Assembly: GCF_027694345.1 (NCBI RefSeq)
Contig: NZ_JAQEVU010000003.1
Span: 62,001 to 126,000 of the forward strand
Direction: 5' to 3'
From: Varibaculum timonense_A
Lineage (GTDB): Bacteria; Actinomycetota; Actinomycetes; Actinomycetales; Actinomycetaceae
Length of the DNA stretch: 64,000 bases
In this document: positions 1 to 8,689 of the stretch, one piece after another
How the letters are laid out: each line of letters starts with the position of its first letter
How positions within the stretch are numbered: the first letter of the stretch is position 1
Position numbers and translations under genes: made by a program
Notes under the pieces: generated by a model
What the model was told of the DNA's origin: nothing
The model's input: only the letters and a program-made list of their open reading frames with translations
Databases searched by the model: none

Positions 1-789
1 ATCGGGGTGTTCAAACATTACTACCGGGTGTCCCTCCTGAGTAAGCGCGTTTTGGAGACGGCGGGCGTTAGCAGAAAGTGGGGGCGGAAACAGTAAAAAG
101 ACCTTACGAGCAGGATTTTCCAGCACTTGGCGAATCCTAAAGATAGCCCCGTGACCTACCGTAACCTCATATCCGTTAGCGGAAGTTACCGGGATTATGC
201 GCTGACCATTTGCTTTAAGCGGTAGCAAATCCCAGGAAGAAGATAAATCGTAACGGCAATCGGTGTTTGTGTCGGTGGCGAGCCCTAAAGCCTTAATCAC
301 TTCGTTAGCTACTTCCTCAATGCTTCCATCAGCAAGAATCGTGAGGGTGGCTGTAGCTAAGTAGGTCTGCCGACGTTCGTCCTGCAGTTTTGCTATCGTG
401 GTGGCGGTATCAGCTACGTCCGCTAATAGGGGACGTTTTGAATCTTTTCCGAGGCGTGCTGCTGCCTGCTGCGGGCTTACGTCTAAGAAAACTACCACTT
501 TGTTTTTCAGAGCGTTGCAGGTTTCGCTGCGAGTAAGGGCTCCTCCCCCTAAGGAAACAACTCCGGTATTACTGCCTAATATTTGCCCGGTAACGGTTAC
601 TTCTAAATCCCGAAACCCCTCTTCGCCCCGCGAGGCAAATATCTGCGGAATCGACATCGATAATTGCTGGGAAATAACTTGGTCTACGTCCTTAAAAGAA
701 AGCCCTAGCCGGGTTGCTACAACCTGGCCAACCGAAGTTTTTCCGCTGCCCGGCAGACCGATAAATACTATTTGCTTTGGGTAGCTCAT
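1..789 (-). CDS. aroK-aroB: Bifunctional shikimate kinase / 3-dehydroquinate synthase, partial
   Basis: Shikimate kinase phosphorylates shikimate; dehydroquinate synthase makes 3-dehydroquinate from DAHP. Translating the minus strand from the ATG at 789 gives 263 codons with no stop before the window edge. Residues 11-18 (GLPGSGKT) are the P-loop, DVD at about 34-36 and the SLGGGA turn near 80 are kinase motifs. After about residue 190 the reading frame runs on into the start of a dehydroquinate synthase domain (YEVTVGHGAI, then a VFLLFPPPLS strand). The two enzymes are therefore one polypeptide, whose C-terminal part lies outside the window. The ATG overlaps the aroC stop as ATGA, so the genes are probably translationally coupled. 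The kinase call is firm; the AroB part rests on its N-terminus only. Confidence 0.9.
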   Translation of the reverse strand, partial: MSYPKQIVFIGLPGSGKTSVGQVVATRLGLSFKDVDQVISQQLSMSIPQIFASRGEEGFRDLEVTVTGQILGSNTGVVSLGGGALTRSETCNALKNKVVVFLDVSPQQAAARLGKDSKRPLLADVADTATTIAKLQDERRQTYLATATLTILADGSIEEVANEVIKALGLATDTNTDCRYDLSSSWDLLPLKANGQRIIPVTSANGYEVTVGHGAIFRIRQVLENPARKVFLLFPPPLSANARRLQNALTQEGHPVVMFEHPD

Positions 790-1997
790 ACTCTGGCCTC
801 CACTCGCTGGCGGTATGCCCGCAGATTCTCACGAACTTGCTCCAGGGAATACCCGCCTACATGCTCTAAAAGTGCATCTGCAAGCACCAATGCCACCTGT
901 GCCTGGGCGATTACCGCCCCGGGAACTACCGCGCAAGTATCAGAGCGCTGATGAATCGCTTGACACGGCGTTCCGTTTGCTAAATCAACAGTGCTCAAAG
1001 CCCTAGGAACCGTCGAAATTGGTTTAAATTCGCAGCTAACGCGAACTATCTGTCCATTGGACATTCCGCCTTCAATTCCGCCGGCATGATTCGAGGTGCG
1101 GGTAATTTCGCCGGTTTGTCCCCGTATTATTTCGTCATGAGCCTCAGATCCCAGCAGATACGGCTGCGTACCATCCCCGATTTTCACAGTTTTTACAGAG
1201 GGAATCGACATTAGCGCTCCCGCAATGCGGGCATCTAGGCGACGATCTGCTTGTACGTGACTACCTAAACCTACCGGCACGGCGTAGGCGGCCACCTCAA
1301 CCGTTCCCCCAATGGTGTCCCCATTTTGCTGTGCCCCATCTATCTGGGCAATCATTTCTTTACTGACCTGCGGGTCGGGGCAGCGCACCGGGTTATCTGC
1401 CAGCAGCGCGGCTTCTTCTACGGTTGGAATTGGGTGTTTAGCTGCTAGCGAGGCTTTACCTATCGAAGACACATAGGAGACCAGTTCAATCCCGGCTGCC
1501 TGTTTCAAAAACTCTTGGGCGAAAGCTCCCAGCCCTACCCGCATTGCGGTTTCCCGGGCACTGGCTCGTTCTAACACCGGTCGGGCATCATTAAGATCAT
1601 AGGCGAGCATTCCCGCAAAATCGGCGTGTCCGGGGCGAGGGCGAGTCAAAGGTTTATTGCGGGCTATCTCGCGCTCATCGCCCTTTCCAGCGTCAATAGT
1701 TAGCGCTTGCGCGGATACCGGATCCGGGCTCATCACGGTTTCCCATTTTGGCCATTCGCTATTTTCTATTATCAGCGCAATCGGCGCACCAGTAGTTACT
1801 CCCCGAATGACTCCCCCTACCATCTGCGCTTTATCTTGCTCAAACTTTTGACGTGCACCCCGTCCGTATCCTGCCCGGCGAGCCGCCAGATAGTTTTGCA
1901 CGGTGGCGGTAGTAATTTTTATCCCCGCGGGTAATCCGTCCAGGATTCCAACCAGGGCACGTCCATGGGATTCTCCCGCACTCATCCATCGCAACAT
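786..1997 (-). CDS. aroC: Chorismate synthase
   Basis: Converts 5-enolpyruvylshikimate-3-phosphate to chorismate with reduced FMN, the last shared step of aromatic biosynthesis. The 403-residue protein has the family length. It carries the N-terminal SAGESHG signature at about residues 6-12, the RPRPGHADF segment, and the GGIEGGMSNG and RHQRSD-like (IHQRSDTCAV) motifs typical of the family. It is followed directly by aroKB (ATGA overlap) and preceded by a prepilin-peptidase gene about 90 bp upstream, in a shikimate cluster with aroE. No defect seen. Confidence 0.97.
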   Translation of the reverse strand: MLRWMSAGESHGRALVGILDGLPAGIKITTATVQNYLAARRAGYGRGARQKFEQDKAQMVGGVIRGVTTGAPIALIIENSEWPKWETVMSPDPVSAQALTIDAGKGDEREIARNKPLTRPRPGHADFAGMLAYDLNDARPVLERASARETAMRVGLGAFAQEFLKQAAGIELVSYVSSIGKASLAAKHPIPTVEEAALLADNPVRCPDPQVSKEMIAQIDGAQQNGDTIGGTVEVAAYAVPVGLGSHVQADRRLDARIAGALMSIPSVKTVKIGDGTQPYLLGSEAHDEIIRGQTGEITRTSNHAGGIEGGMSNGQIVRVSCEFKPISTVPRALSTVDLANGTPCQAIHQRSDTCAVVPGAVIAQAQVALVLADALLEHVGGYSLEQVRENLRAYRQRVEARV

Positions 1998-2090
1998 GCC
2001 CCTATTTTGTCACGGAAGCTGCTATGCGAGCTTCAGCTTTCCACCAATAGGGAAATCATGGGAGCTATCCCCTTACAAACTGGGTCTTTT

Positions 2091-2735
2091 TTAATGAGGA
2101 ATTAGCAGTAACGCAATATAGCTAGCGGTCAATACCCACGGGCCGAGCGCTAAACGCGTGCTAGCATTTGCCCCTCTTCGTAGCACCAGGTATATTGCCC
2201 AAAGTCCGCTACCAGCAATCGACAAAATCCCCATCAAGAGCAGACAATGCCAGGAAACGCAGGTAACTAAACCTACCAATACCGGAATAAGTCGCAAATC
2301 TCCTACTCCGATTCCGCGACGCACAAAAGTTCCCGGTAACAGCAGAATAAATGAACCTATAGAAACGATAAGAGCATATGCAGGTTTTTCCCACTGCCCC
2401 GTCATGAAACCCGACAAGATTACTGCCCCTATCGATAACGCCAGGAAAGCTATAGTCATCGAGCGGGGTAGCTTTTGGGTGGCAGCATCAATTACCAAAA
2501 GGACCGGACCGAGAGTTAAAAGAGGAAATAGCAGCAGCAGGTTAATCGAACCGAAACGTAAAATTACTGCGCTTCCTACGGCAACCGCGGATAGTAGACC
2601 GATTACCCAGGGTTTATTCCAGAATGCTCTCGCTCGCCCAGAAAGGCGAAAATACTTTTCTACCTTGGGTAATCCATAAGCTAGATTTCCAATTCCCGCA
2701 CAGATTAGTGCCAATATGAAAACTAAAATCTGCAT
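2091..2735 (-). CDS. A24-family prepilin peptidase-like membrane protein
   Basis: A 214-residue multi-pass membrane protein resembling type IV prepilin leader peptidases, aspartyl proteases that cut and may methylate type IV pilin-like precursors. Two candidate catalytic aspartates are visible: D83 in the segment IDAATQKLP (family pattern D-x-x-x-x-x-LP) and D146 in GIGVGDLR, matching the GxGD motif. It lacks the N-terminal cysteine-rich domain of PilD, like the short forms common in Actinomycetota. It sits between aroE (17 bp upstream) and aroC, a place where such genes often occur in this phylum. No pilin gene is in the window, so the substrate is unknown. Confidence 0.8.
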   Translation of the reverse strand: MQILVFILALICAGIGNLAYGLPKVEKYFRLSGRARAFWNKPWVIGLLSAVAVGSAVILRFGSINLLLLFPLLTLGPVLLVIDAATQKLPRSMTIAFLALSIGAVILSGFMTGQWEKPAYALIVSIGSFILLLPGTFVRRGIGVGDLRLIPVLVGLVTCVSWHCLLLMGILSIAGSGLWAIYLVLRRGANASTRLALGPWVLTASYIALLLIPH

Positions 2736-2751
2736 CTGTTCCCTTTCATCC

Positions 2752-3579
2752 CTAAAAGATTGCCTTTCGCATAGCTTCCAGGTTCGGGGTACGGGAGGTA
2801 AATAGTTTAACCTGCATTAATGCTTGATGTAGCAGCATTACTTTTCCTGATACGGTGCAGGCTTTGGCGCCTGAGGCTCTTTTCATTAGGAGCGTAGGAG
2901 ACGGGTCGTAGACAATATCTAGCACGGTTTGAGCGGGGTTAAAAGTAACCGTTTCATAAAACTCATCTAGCACTTCGCGAGGAGTAGTAGAAATAATTAA
3001 ATCTGCATTTTCAATGGTTTCGCGGGCTTTAGCCTTCGCGGATAACGGAATATAGCCAGGATTTATTCCCAAGCGGGTTGCTGCTTGCAACGCGTTACCA
3101 GCCTTGGATATTCTGCGGGCTAGTAGGTTAATCTTGGTTGCTCCCAGCTCTACTACTGCTGCAAGGGCAGAGGACGCGGTTGCCCCTGACCCCACAATTA
3201 CGGCTTTTTCGGGGCTGAAATCTGGGCCCTTTACCTCTTTAATCGCTGCCACCAGACCATACACATCGGTGTTAAATCCGGCGGTGATTCTTCCGGGGAA
3301 AGGCACTACGGTATTGACCGCACCTACCGCTTTCGCCAGCCCATCAACTTGAGATAACAAGGGTGTAATTGCCTGTTTTAGGGGCATAGTTACCGACAGT
3401 CCTACCAGGTTTTCTGGCCAGGGAGTTAGGAAAGATTCCAAGCTATCCTTAGTTATTTCCAAGCGGCGATAATCAATATTCAGCCCCAAATCTCGATAGG
3501 CAGCCAAATGCAAATTGGGTGAAAGTGAATGTTTAATCGGAGAACCGATTACCGCTGCCCAGGGACTTAGCGTTTGCAT
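2752..3579 (-). CDS. aroE: Shikimate dehydrogenase
   Basis: NADPH-dependent reduction of 3-dehydroshikimate to shikimate. The 275-residue protein shows the substrate-binding HSLSPN motif (about residues 17-22), the catalytic lysine K68 in SVTMPLK, N89 and D105 (GFNTDVYG), and a Rossmann turn VGSGATASSA near residue 128. The ATG overlaps the end of mltG by 13 nt, suggesting coupled expression in the alaS-ruvX-mltG-aroE-aroC run. QuiA/YdiB-type relatives cannot be fully excluded, but the aro context makes AroE most likely. Confidence 0.94.
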   Translation of the reverse strand: MQTLSPWAAVIGSPIKHSLSPNLHLAAYRDLGLNIDYRRLEITKDSLESFLTPWPENLVGLSVTMPLKQAITPLLSQVDGLAKAVGAVNTVVPFPGRITAGFNTDVYGLVAAIKEVKGPDFSPEKAVIVGSGATASSALAAVVELGATKINLLARRISKAGNALQAATRLGINPGYIPLSAKAKARETIENADLIISTTPREVLDEFYETVTFNPAQTVLDIVYDPSPTLLMKRASGAKACTVSGKVMLLHQALMQVKLFTSRTPNLEAMRKAIF

Positions 3580-4823
3580 CTATCTGAGTTTTGGTCACAC
3601 CACTGCTTGAGTTGCTCCACATTCTTGCGTTGTTCATCCAAGGTGAGAGCAAACTTGGTTTCTCCGGTATCTAGATTAACCGTAGTGAAATATAGCCACT
3701 TGCCGTCAGCCGGTTTCACTGCGGCTTTCAAGGCGGCATCGCCCACTGTGCCGATTGCACTGGGAGGAAGACCCTTATGCTTATAGGTATTGTAGGGCGT
3801 ATCTTTAGCTAGGTCTTCTTTATTGGGAATACCGCCGGAGCGTCCTAGTCCGTAAACTACGGTCGAATCCATCTGTAAATATCCGTGGGTATCTGGGTTA
3901 TCTTGCAGGCGGTTATCGATTACCCGGGCAACCTGTGCGTAATATTTTTCAAGATTTACTTCTTTTTCCAAGATTGAAGCTTTTATCAACACGGTGGCGC
4001 GTTCCTCGGGCGCTACCCCAGCAGTATCAAGCCGTTTAATCTGGGCTTTTACCATAATTGCGACTAAGTCTTTAGCGCTTTGATTAGTAGCCACAGTGTA
4101 GGTATCGGGAGCTAACCAGCCTTCAAAAGACTCTTCGCTTTGACCGGGAATCCCGTAATCTGCGGGATTAGCAAATGCTTCCTGTATTTGCTCGGTGCTA
4201 AAACCAGCGGTCTGTTTTAGTCGGGCTTTAATTTGTTTGAGGGTAAACCCGGGAGGAATTGTGACCTTAACATCGGCTTTTGATGCGGGATCCAGTAGCA
4301 TAGCTAAAGCTTCCCTAGCAGACATCCGCTTGTGCATACGAAAACGTCCGGCCTGTACCCCTTGCGCTAGCGAGTTCTTCTTAAAAATACTCGCAAATAC
4401 TTCCGCGTCTGCAATTACGCCTTGTTTTTGTAGAATTTGCCCGATGGTTTTACCGGATGCGCCCGCGGGAATTTCGATGATCACTTCCCCAGATCCCTTG
4501 CCTTCGTAATCCTCCCCACTGGAGAATATCCCGGAAACTCCCCCTAATTCTTGGGCAGCAATCACCGAAGCTCCCGTAATTAAACCGATAATCACTAAAA
4601 TTACCGCGATAGTTATCGTGCGCTTCTTACGTTTAGCTTTACGCCGGGCACTCCGACCCGAGGGCGCGGCGGAATGATTTTCCTGGGGTTCAGATTCCTG
4701 CTCCCAATAGCTATCGAGTTCTGCGCCTGGCGCAGCTGGAGATGAAGGAGACTCTGTCGATTTCTCGGCACGACGAGAGGGAAAATGCCGCGTTGGCGGA
4801 TTAGGTTCTAACTCCCGACTCAT
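3567..4823 (-). CDS. mltG: Endolytic murein transglycosylase MltG (YceG family)
   Basis: Cuts nascent peptidoglycan glycan strands at the membrane. I place the start at 4823, where ATG overlaps the ruvX stop as TAATG and has GAGGAGG just upstream; a start 15 bp earlier has no such support. The 418-residue protein has a long charged, proline-rich cytoplasmic N-terminus, one transmembrane helix at about residues 69-90, a LysM-like segment (PAGASGKTIGQILQ) and the YceG catalytic region with the ASILEKE motif, whose glutamate is the expected catalytic residue. The extended N-terminal tail is typical of actinobacterial MltG. Confidence 0.93.
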   Translation of the reverse strand: MSRELEPNPPTRHFPSRRAEKSTESPSSPAAPGAELDSYWEQESEPQENHSAAPSGRSARRKAKRKKRTITIAVILVIIGLITGASVIAAQELGGVSGIFSSGEDYEGKGSGEVIIEIPAGASGKTIGQILQKQGVIADAEVFASIFKKNSLAQGVQAGRFRMHKRMSAREALAMLLDPASKADVKVTIPPGFTLKQIKARLKQTAGFSTEQIQEAFANPADYGIPGQSEESFEGWLAPDTYTVATNQSAKDLVAIMVKAQIKRLDTAGVAPEERATVLIKASILEKEVNLEKYYAQVARVIDNRLQDNPDTHGYLQMDSTVVYGLGRSGGIPNKEDLAKDTPYNTYKHKGLPPSAIGTVGDAALKAAVKPADGKWLYFTTVNLDTGETKFALTLDEQRKNVEQLKQWCDQNSDRCKR

Positions 4824-5299
4824 TAGGCCTCCTCGCATTCGGGTACGCTACCGAGTGGCTTTCCGGGAGCTTTCCCGGTTTGTCGCTCTATATTTAGCGC
4901 TTGTTCCAATATCACCACCGCAGCCTGTTGATCAACGACGCTCCGCTGTTTGCGTCCTCTCATACCAGCAGACTGTAACTGTTGATGAGCACTTACGGTG
5001 GTGAGTCTCTCATCTACAAGTCTTATATTACAAGTCGGTAACAACTGTTCCAACTCGGCACCCCATGAGCGCACGTCAGCGGCATTTTTACCCTCTTTTC
5101 CGCTGAGTAAGCGAGGCAGACCAATTATGATTTCCTTGGCATCATATTCCGTTGCTAGCTGGGCAATCCGAAATAGTTCTTGTCCACCGTCACGGTAAAC
5201 AGTCTCCACCGGCAATGCCAAGATACCTGCCGCATCGGAGCGAGCCACCCCGATGCGGTTAGTACCTAAATCAATCGCAAGTCTAACACCCGGCCGCAT
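4823..5299 (-). CDS. ruvX: Putative pre-16S rRNA nuclease / Holliday junction resolvase-like (YqgF family)
   Basis: A 158-residue RNase H-fold protein implicated in 16S rRNA 5' end maturation. It shows the opening LAIDLGTNRIGVA with catalytic D10, the IIGLPRLLSG motif, and the VDERLTTVSA and VDQQAAVVIL segments carrying the other acidic residues. The ATG shares a base with the alaS stop (TGATG) and the stop shares a base with the mltG ATG, so three genes are tightly coupled. The alaS-ruvX-mltG order is usual in Actinomycetota. Confidence 0.93.
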   Translation of the reverse strand: MRPGVRLAIDLGTNRIGVARSDAAGILALPVETVYRDGGQELFRIAQLATEYDAKEIIIGLPRLLSGKEGKNAADVRSWGAELEQLLPTCNIRLVDERLTTVSAHQQLQSAGMRGRKQRSVVDQQAAVVILEQALNIERQTGKAPGKPLGSVPECEEA

Positions 5300-7980
5300 C
5301 AGCTATTGGCAATCTCGCGTTCAATGGCTTGCAGCGCCTCACCAAGTTTACCAGCATCTTTACCGCCACCTTGAGCCAAATCGGGGCGTCCTCCTCCCCC
5401 GCCTCCCATGGTTTGAGCAGCGACCTTCACCAAATTTCCGGCTTTAAGTCCCTTCTCCCGGGCACTAGGGGTAGTAGCAACTACCACTGAGGGACGGTCT
5501 TTAAAGATGCCTCCCACTGCCACTACCGCATTTGCGTCATGTAGATGTTGGCGCAGCGCTTCGGCTAGTACCCTCAGGGCTTCCCCCGGCACGTGACCGG
5601 CATTGAAGCTGATTACTCGCTTTCCTGCAATCTCTTTGGCAGAGGCTGCTAATTCCCCTACCCGCGATAAGAGATTTTCTTGCTGTAAGCGGTTTAGTTC
5701 TTTCTGTGCGTGGCGTAAGCGAAGTAGCGCATCATCAATTCGAGCCGGAATCATCTCCGGTTTAGTACCCATAATTTTGGCGATTTGGGTAATAAGTTCA
5801 TGCTCTTTTGCCTGAAAATCAGCGGCTTTATCTGCTACTAGCGCCTCAATTCGTCTCACCCCTGACCCGATAGAGCTTTCAGACATGAGAACTACCTGTC
5901 CCAGGTATCCGGTGGTTGGCATATGGGTACCGCCGCAAAGCTCGCGATCCCAACCGTTGCCAATATCGACTACCCGCACTTCTTGACCATATTTTTCCCC
6001 GAATAACGCGGTAGCACCCGACTTTTTCGCGTCCTCTAAAGACATAATCTCGGTATTAACCGGCAGGTTCTCACGTAGCTGATCATTAATCCGGTCAAAA
6101 ATCTGCTCGGTTTCACCATCGCTTAGAGATTTACCATGGTGGAAATCGAAACGTAGCCGGTTTTCGTTATTTTCACTGCCTGCCTGGGTGGCTTGAGCAC
6201 CTAAAGTCTCTTGCAGAGCTTTATGGAGCATATGAGTTGCGGTATGGGAACGGGCAATGGCTTGACGGCGAGCGGTATCAATCGCGGCCACTACCTCGTC
6301 GCCCACGGTGAGCTGTCCCGAAACTAGCTGACCTCGATGTACCCGCAGACCCGCAACCGGGCTTTGCACGTCCTCTACCTTGAATTTTGCTCCTTGGAAA
6401 GAACGGATCGTGCCGTGGTCAGCAAGCTGTCCCCCCATTTCCGCATAGAATGGGGTGGCATCCAAAACGACTTCAACATTGCTTCCCGATTCGGCAGTCG
6501 GAACCGCCTGTCCATCGGCTAAAAGCCCGATAATTCTGGCGTTACAAGTGTCTTCTGAGTAGCCTACGAACTCTACTGCGTGCCCTAGTTCGTTTTCTAA
6601 CTCGTGGTAAATACGAGCATCGACGTGACCGGTTTTCTTGGTACGGGCATCTTCGCGCGCCCGGTTCTTTTGTTCCTGCATCAAGGCAGTGAACTTCTCG
6701 CGATCGACCTTGATACCTCGCTCTTGCGCCATTTCGATGGTCAAATCAATCGGGAATCCATAAGTATCATGCAAAGTAAAGGCATCTTTACCTGAAAATA
6801 GCTTTTCGCCACTTTGTTTAACCTGGGATACCGCTTGATCAAAAATCATGGTACCCGATTCTAAAGTGCGCCTAAAAGCGTCTTCTTCCTCGTAGGCAAC
6901 GGTAGAAATAGTTTTCCAGTCGCTGTCTAGATTCGGGTAGGATGACGCCATTACCTGCTTTGATACTGGCAGAAGCTCGGGGAATACTGGTTTTTCTACC
7001 CCCAAAAGGCGCATAGCCCGTACCACCCGGCGAATCAGGCGACGCAGCACGTAGCCGCGTCCATCATTTCCGGGACGCACCCCATCCCCAATCAGCATCA
7101 AAGCGCTGCGTACATGGTCAGCAACTACCCGCATCCGAATATCATCAGGGTTTTTAGAGGTTTCCCCTTGGGTGTATTGTTTCCCCGACAACTGTTGCGC
7201 CTTTTCAATCACCGGGAATACCTGGTCAATCTCGTACATATTGTCTTTGCCTTGCAGCAAGAACGCGAGACGTTCTAGACCTAACCCAGTATCAATGCAT
7301 TTCTTATCTAGTTCACCCAGCAGCGGATAATCTTTTCCCGCTCCTTCACCGCGCAGGTATTGGTCAAATACCAAGTTCCACAGCTCTAGATAGCGATCGC
7401 CACCGGTATCAACTTCTGGACCGCCCTCGGGACCATAAGCGCTGCCTCGGTCATAGTGGATTTCTGCACACGGACCGGCAGGACCGGGCTGTCCGGTATC
7501 CCAGAATATCTCCTCTCGCGGAAGTTTTTGCAGGTGAGCGGGATCAATGCCGATTTGTTTTAGCCAAACGTCCTCGGCTTCGTCATCCTTTTCCCAAATC
7601 GTGACCCAAAGTTTGTCGCCATCTAGACCGTATTTTCCTTCGGCAACCGACCCAGTGAGCAAATCCCATGCCATTTTGGAAGCGCCCTGTTTGAAATAGT
7701 CGCCAAAACTAAAGTTGCCACACATTTGGAAGAAGGTGCCATGCCTGGTAGTTTTCCCAACTTCTTCAATGTCGTTGGTGCGGATACATTTTTGTACGCT
7801 GGCAACCCGCGGCCAAGGAGCCGGCTCGGTGCCCACAATATAGGGAATAAAGGGAACCATCCCAGCGATAGTGAACAGAATCGATTTATCTGGGGACACC
7901 AGGGGAACGGAATCTGCTAAATGATGATTTTGTTTTGCGAAATAGTTGAGCCAACGGGAACGAATCTCAGAAGTTTGCAT
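5299..7980 (-). CDS. alaS: Alanine--tRNA ligase
   Basis: Charges tRNA-Ala and edits mischarged Ser/Gly. At 893 residues it has the complete bacterial architecture: class II catalytic core (RWLNYFAKQNH, FQMCGNFSFGDYFK), tRNA-recognition helices, editing domain with the zinc-binding HTATHMLHKAL and CGGTHMP motifs, and a C-terminal coiled-coil/DHHA1 domain ending in the glycine-rich MGGGGGGRPDLAQGGG. The start at 7980 matches the usual N-terminus. It follows the small gene at 8031-8207 by 50 bp; I see no T-box or other tRNA-sensing leader there. Confidence 0.98.
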   Translation of the reverse strand: MQTSEIRSRWLNYFAKQNHHLADSVPLVSPDKSILFTIAGMVPFIPYIVGTEPAPWPRVASVQKCIRTNDIEEVGKTTRHGTFFQMCGNFSFGDYFKQGASKMAWDLLTGSVAEGKYGLDGDKLWVTIWEKDDEAEDVWLKQIGIDPAHLQKLPREEIFWDTGQPGPAGPCAEIHYDRGSAYGPEGGPEVDTGGDRYLELWNLVFDQYLRGEGAGKDYPLLGELDKKCIDTGLGLERLAFLLQGKDNMYEIDQVFPVIEKAQQLSGKQYTQGETSKNPDDIRMRVVADHVRSALMLIGDGVRPGNDGRGYVLRRLIRRVVRAMRLLGVEKPVFPELLPVSKQVMASSYPNLDSDWKTISTVAYEEEDAFRRTLESGTMIFDQAVSQVKQSGEKLFSGKDAFTLHDTYGFPIDLTIEMAQERGIKVDREKFTALMQEQKNRAREDARTKKTGHVDARIYHELENELGHAVEFVGYSEDTCNARIIGLLADGQAVPTAESGSNVEVVLDATPFYAEMGGQLADHGTIRSFQGAKFKVEDVQSPVAGLRVHRGQLVSGQLTVGDEVVAAIDTARRQAIARSHTATHMLHKALQETLGAQATQAGSENNENRLRFDFHHGKSLSDGETEQIFDRINDQLRENLPVNTEIMSLEDAKKSGATALFGEKYGQEVRVVDIGNGWDRELCGGTHMPTTGYLGQVVLMSESSIGSGVRRIEALVADKAADFQAKEHELITQIAKIMGTKPEMIPARIDDALLRLRHAQKELNRLQQENLLSRVGELAASAKEIAGKRVISFNAGHVPGEALRVLAEALRQHLHDANAVVAVGGIFKDRPSVVVATTPSAREKGLKAGNLVKVAAQTMGGGGGGRPDLAQGGGKDAGKLGEALQAIEREIANS

Positions 7981-8030
7981 TATGCCTCGTAATCTAGATA
8001 GGGAGGACGATTTTTAATATAAAACCAAAT

Positions 8031-8207
8031 TTAACTAAGCGGAGTGGTCTGCGGCATTAAGGCTTCGCGCAGCTGGAATTCTCTGCCTTTAAAATCTTGC
8101 TGGAAGTTTTCATACGCGGTTTGCATCCGCTGACGTACCGGCGGAATCGAGTAGGCTATAGCTCCGAGCACCGCCACCGTAATTCCCAGTTTTACCAGTT
8201 TTTTCAT
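8031..8207 (-). CDS. Small single-pass membrane protein between the DUF948 gene and alaS
   Basis: A 58-codon ORF starting with ATG at 8207 and ending with TAA at 8031. The product begins MKKLVKLGITVAVLGAIAYS, a short basic N-terminus plus one hydrophobic helix, then a polar tail rich in Gln, Arg and Glu. It starts three bases after the DUF948 stop, so it is in the same transcript. In many Actinomycetota a small protein (annotated as DUF6167 or hypothetical) sits at exactly this place between DUF948 and alaS, which supports it being real. The function is unknown; the family name is from memory of gene order. Confidence 0.72.
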   Translation of the reverse strand: MKKLVKLGITVAVLGAIAYSIPPVRQRMQTAYENFQQDFKGREFQLREALMPQTTPLS

Positions 8208-8210
8208 TTC

Positions 8211-8561
8211 TTATTTGCCCTTCCGGTTGAACAGTTTGCGAGTGGCGTAGGAAAAGGCTGAAAGTTTAATTAGCGGTCCGGCAAAGGTGGAAGAAACCAA
8301 AGTAGAAACCGCCGACACATCTTGAGCAACCTGCGCCGCTGAAGTAGTGACGGCATCGACCCTAACCAGTTGGGCGTTGGCATCGCGCACCGTTTGAGTT
8401 ACTTCTTTTACAGTGTCACCAGTATCGTTAGCGACCTGTTTGATTGAGCCTTGTAACTGGTCAAACACCTTTCCCAGTTTCCATAGCGGTATCGCTAAGA
8501 ACAGCACTAGCAGCAAAAATGCTAGAGCGGCGATTAGTGAAGCAATCTCACCGATGCTCAT
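8211..8561 (-). CDS. DUF948 domain-containing membrane protein
   Basis: A 116-residue protein with one N-terminal transmembrane helix (about residues 5-28, ending FLAIPLW) followed by an amphipathic helical segment rich in Thr, Val and Asp (DTVKEVTQTVRDANAQL), as in DUF948 proteins, whose role is unknown. A GGAAGGAAAA ribosome-binding site precedes the ATG. It lies between rpsD and alaS with the 58-residue gene immediately downstream, the usual actinobacterial arrangement. It looks like a periplasm-facing or cytoplasmic coiled-coil anchor rather than an enzyme. Confidence 0.82.
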   Translation of the reverse strand: MSIGEIASLIAALAFLLLVLFLAIPLWKLGKVFDQLQGSIKQVANDTGDTVKEVTQTVRDANAQLVRVDAVTTSAAQVAQDVSAVSTLVSSTFAGPLIKLSAFSYATRKLFNRKGK

Positions 8562-8642
8562 AGTTTTCCTTCCGTAAAAATCCTTATATCGCTAAATTTT
8601 ACCCTATCGAGCACCCAGCCTAGAACCAAGCCAGATATGCGA

Positions 8643-8670
8643 GATGCCTCCCGATAAATCGGGAGGCATC
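8643..8670 (-). terminator. Hairpin downstream of rpsD
   Basis: A perfect inverted repeat, GATGCCTCCCGAT and its complement around a 2-base AA centre, lies 20 bp after the rpsD stop and before the DUF948 start. It probably ends or attenuates the rpsD transcript. No clear U-run follows, as at most hairpins in this window. Confidence 0.7.
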
Positions 8671-8689
8671 AGGCTGAAAGATATTTTGA

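Noticed and set aside
398..784. Plus-strand ORF of 128 codons
   Set aside because: Fully antisense to the aroKB fusion, which has clear enzyme motifs.
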